From: an uncultured Clostridia bacterium
GTDB lineage: Bacteria > Bacillota > Clostridia > Christensenellales > UBA1242
Direction: 5' to 3'
Assembly: GCA_946615295.1 (NCBI GenBank)
Contig: CAMOHL010000053.1
Location: 1-6,357 of the forward strand
Length of the DNA stretch: 6,357 bases
Made by a program: the position numbers and the translations under genes. Positions 5,018 through 6,357 of this stretch are shown here, piece by piece (within the stretch, counting starts at the first letter, position 1; every line of letters begins with the position of its first letter). Below the pieces are notes generated by a model that saw only the letters and a program-made list of their open reading frames with translations, was not told where the DNA came from and did not search any database.

Positions 5018-5826
5018 AAAATTTCTCCAACAACAATTCTATCTATATTATTATAGTCCTTTTTAATATAACACACAAAACCATTTTCTTCCAACATTTT
5101 TTTTACAATATTTGCTTGACCAATACCAACTTCCAAAAGCACTTTTCCTTTTGCTGACAAATGTTGTTTTGCATTGCTTGCAATATTCCTATAAAATATC
5201 AATCCATCATCACCACCATCTAAACTTATGATTGGATCATAATCCTTGACTTCAGTATCCAAATTTTCTATATCACTTGTTTTGATATAAGGTGGATTTG
5301 AAACTATTATATCAAATTTTTTTGAAATATTTTCAAACATATCACTCTTTATGAAACTAATTTTTGAGTTTAGCATTTTTGCATTCTTTTTTGCAACTCT
5401 CAATGCTTTTTTGCTTACATCACTTGCAAACACTATTGCATTGCTCTTTTTTTGCAAAGTTATTGCAATGGCACCACTCCCTGTGCAAAGATCCAAAACT
5501 TTGCTATCTTTGCCGGCAAACTTCAAGCATTCTTCAACCAACAATTCAGTTTCTGGCCTTGGACACAAAACTGATTTGTTCACATAAAATACATAGTCAA
5601 AAAAATATGCTCTTTTGAATATCTTTTGAATTGGACAACCTTTCATTCTTTTTTTTAGCACCTTTTCAAGCAATCTCATTTCTTTTGGCTCAATTTCGGT
5701 TCTTTTTAACAAATCAGCATAGCTCAAATTTAATGCTTCACAAAAAATAATATTGACTTCACTTTTATCAATACCATTTTTTATGATTGCCTGTTCAAAA
5801 TTTCTCTTATAACTCAAAAAATCCAT
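5014..5826 (-). CDS. prmC: Release factor glutamine N5-methyltransferase
   Basis: PrmC uses S-adenosylmethionine to methylate the glutamine of the GGQ motif in RF1 and RF2, which speeds peptide release. The 270 residues comprise a helical N-terminal release-factor-binding domain (about 1-75) and a Rossmann-type methyltransferase domain. The PRPETE motif is at 89-94, the cofactor-binding motif I (VLDLCTGSGAIAI) at 110-122, an acidic strand end (ASDVS) at 134-138, and the catalytic NPPY, which holds the target glutamine, at 177-180. All are intact and the length is normal. It lies directly upstream of its substrate gene prfA, with a four-base overlap. The start at 5826 is supported by the family-typical N-terminus, but the ribosome-binding site is poor (only GAG about ten bases upstream). 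A TATATA (5847-5842) could be a -10 without a good -35; otherwise prmC depends on read-through of the rpmE terminator. Confidence 0.96.
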   Translation of the reverse strand: MDFLSYKRNFEQAIIKNGIDKSEVNIIFCEALNLSYADLLKRTEIEPKEMRLLEKVLKKRMKGCPIQKIFKRAYFFDYVFYVNKSVLCPRPETELLVEECLKFAGKDSKVLDLCTGSGAIAITLQKKSNAIVFASDVSKKALRVAKKNAKMLNSKISFIKSDMFENISKKFDIIVSNPPYIKTSDIENLDTEVKDYDPIISLDGGDDGLIFYRNIASNAKQHLSAKGKVLLEVGIGQANIVKKMLEENGFVCYIKKDYNNIDRIVVGEIL

Positions 5827-5851
5827 AATTCACAACTCGTTTATATAAAGC

Positions 5852-5879
5852 AAAAAAAACTAGTATTGCTACTAGTTTT
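5852..5879 (-). terminator. Intrinsic terminator directly after rpmE, with a GCAA tetraloop
   Basis: On the minus strand a perfect ten-base stem AAAACTAGTA/TACTAGTTTT (5879-5870 with 5865-5856) closes a GCAA loop, a stable GNRA-type tetraloop, and runs into eight U (5859-5852). The stem begins one base after the rpmE stop codon. It would separate rpmE from prmC-prfA, at least in part. Confidence 0.88.
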
Positions 5880-5880
5880 A

Positions 5881-6087
5881 TTATCCTAAATTATATTTTT
5901 TCTTAAACTTATCAACACGGCCACTAGAGTCAACAATCTTTCTCTTTCCAGTGTAGAATGGATGACAATTTTTGCAAATATCAACTCTTATTTCATCACC
6001 TTGATGGGTGCTCATTGTTTCAAATTTTGCTCCACAAGCACAAATCATTGTAACTTTGTGATAATCTGGATGTAAACCTTCTTTCAT
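5881..6087 (-). CDS. rpmE: 50S ribosomal protein L31, zinc-binding (C+) type
   Basis: This 68-residue protein of the large ribosomal subunit sits at the central protuberance, near the bridge to the small subunit. The N-terminus MKEGLHPDYH is diagnostic. A complete zinc ribbon is present, with C16 and C18 (CAC) and C38 and C41 (CKNC), so this is the zinc-containing form and not the zinc-free paralogue made under zinc limitation. The C-terminus carries the usual HPFYTGK segment (42-48) and basic tail. A strong AGAGAGGTGA ribosome-binding site (6100-6091) precedes ATG 6087. It has its own near-consensus promoter and its own terminator, yet sits just upstream of prmC-prfA, an order common in low-GC Gram-positive bacteria. 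Confidence 0.97.
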   Translation of the reverse strand: MKEGLHPDYHKVTMICACGAKFETMSTHQGDEIRVDICKNCHPFYTGKRKIVDSSGRVDKFKKKYNLG

Positions 6088-6116
6088 ACTTCACCTCTCT
6101 ACTAATTAACTGATTT

Positions 6117-6145
6117 ATTATATCTTATAATTCAATTATAGTCAA
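6117..6145 (-). promoter_or_regulatory. Near-consensus SigA-type promoter of rpmE
   Basis: On the minus strand TTGACT (6145-6140) and TATAAT (6122-6117) are 17 bases apart: five of six and six of six matches at ideal spacing. Transcription would start near 6110, giving a leader of about 23 bases that includes the ribosome-binding site. No zinc-responsive (Zur-type) dyad was recognised over it. Confidence 0.85.
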
Positions 6146-6192
6146 GAGATTTTTATAAAAGTCATCAATTTTTATTGCAATTTATTTTAGCT

Positions 6193-6357
6193 TTAATCAT
6201 TTTGATTTTTATTAACCGAATTAATATAGTTTTTCTTTATTTCTTCTGCCAAATTTATAATGGACCCTGCCCCTAAAATCAAGATGATATTGTTGTCTAA
6301 TTTTTCAAGTTCTTTCAAGCATTTTTTGTAGTTTGAACAATAGATAACTTGTTGTTT
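6193..6357 (-). CDS. murC: C-terminal end of UDP-N-acetylmuramate-L-alanine ligase (MurC), partial
   Basis: Only the last 54 residues and the TAA stop are inside the window; the start lies beyond the right edge. The segment NNIILILGAGSIINLAEEI (22-40) matches the last strand of Mur ligases, where MurC ends with a GAG motif (for example LVQGAGNIGKIA in E. coli), followed by a short helix. MurC adds L-alanine to UDP-MurNAc in the cytosolic steps of peptidoglycan synthesis. The tail after the helix (NYINSVNKNQND) is polar and variable, as usual. No clear terminator follows in the 105 bases before rpmE, so some read-through into rpmE is possible. With so little sequence, the related ligase Mpl is not excluded. 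Confidence 0.68.
   Translation of the reverse strand, partial: KQQVIYCSNYKKCLKELEKLDNNIILILGAGSIINLAEEIKKNYINSVNKNQND

Noticed and set aside
6123..6192. Terminator after murC
   Set aside because: Short AT palindromes such as TTTTATAAAA occur, but none has a GC-containing stem followed by a U-run.
1..6357. CRISPR arrays, tRNA or rRNA genes, riboswitches, insertion-sequence ends
   Set aside because: No spaced direct repeats, cloverleaf patterns, long structured leaders, or transposase with terminal repeats were seen on either strand.

Overview
The window is AT-rich (about 30% G+C by eye) bacterial chromosome that uses the standard code: TGG encodes Trp, and TGA ends uvrC and prmC. Gene content, strong purine-rich ribosome-binding sites, U-tract terminators and the rpmE-prmC-prfA order all suggest a low-GC Firmicute of clostridial type, perhaps uncultured. 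I cannot name the species. There are no rRNA or tRNA genes, CRISPR arrays, insertion sequences or phage genes. No gene-free stretch exceeds about 140 bases.

Layout, left to right. A solute-binding-protein-like gene, cut by the left edge, lies on the minus strand (1-711). Next is an intact uvrC (802-2628, minus), whose intrinsic terminator has its 5' arm in the last six codons and the stop codon in its loop. A divergent 89-base region holds a consensus sigma-70/SigA-type promoter for an unrecognised 119-residue helical protein (2718-3077, plus). A shared terminator separates this from a convergent ArsR/SmtB-type regulator (3175-3525, minus). The regulator is divergent from a 62-residue Leu-rich, Cys-rich mini-gene (3664-3852, plus). 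Another two-way terminator separates the mini-gene from the translation-termination block.

That block lies on the minus strand and is transcribed right to left: the murC 3' end (6193-6357), rpmE (5881-6087), prmC (5014-5826) and prfA (3947-5017). PrmC methylates the GGQ glutamine of RF1, the product of the next gene, and the two genes overlap by four bases (ATGA), so they are probably translationally coupled. rpmE has its own near-consensus promoter and a terminator placed directly after its stop codon.

Most of the window is ordinary housekeeping DNA. The accessory part worth a second look is 2635-3900. It holds an orphan gene under a very strong promoter, an ArsR regulator that has lost the classical alpha-5 metal ligands, and a divergent Cys-cluster micro-protein with inverted repeats between the two. 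The arrangement resembles smtB-smtA but the parts differ. uvrC, and possibly the solute-binding-protein gene, may also give leaderless mRNAs: a -10-like hexamer sits exactly six bases before each ATG and neither gene has a Shine-Dalgarno sequence.
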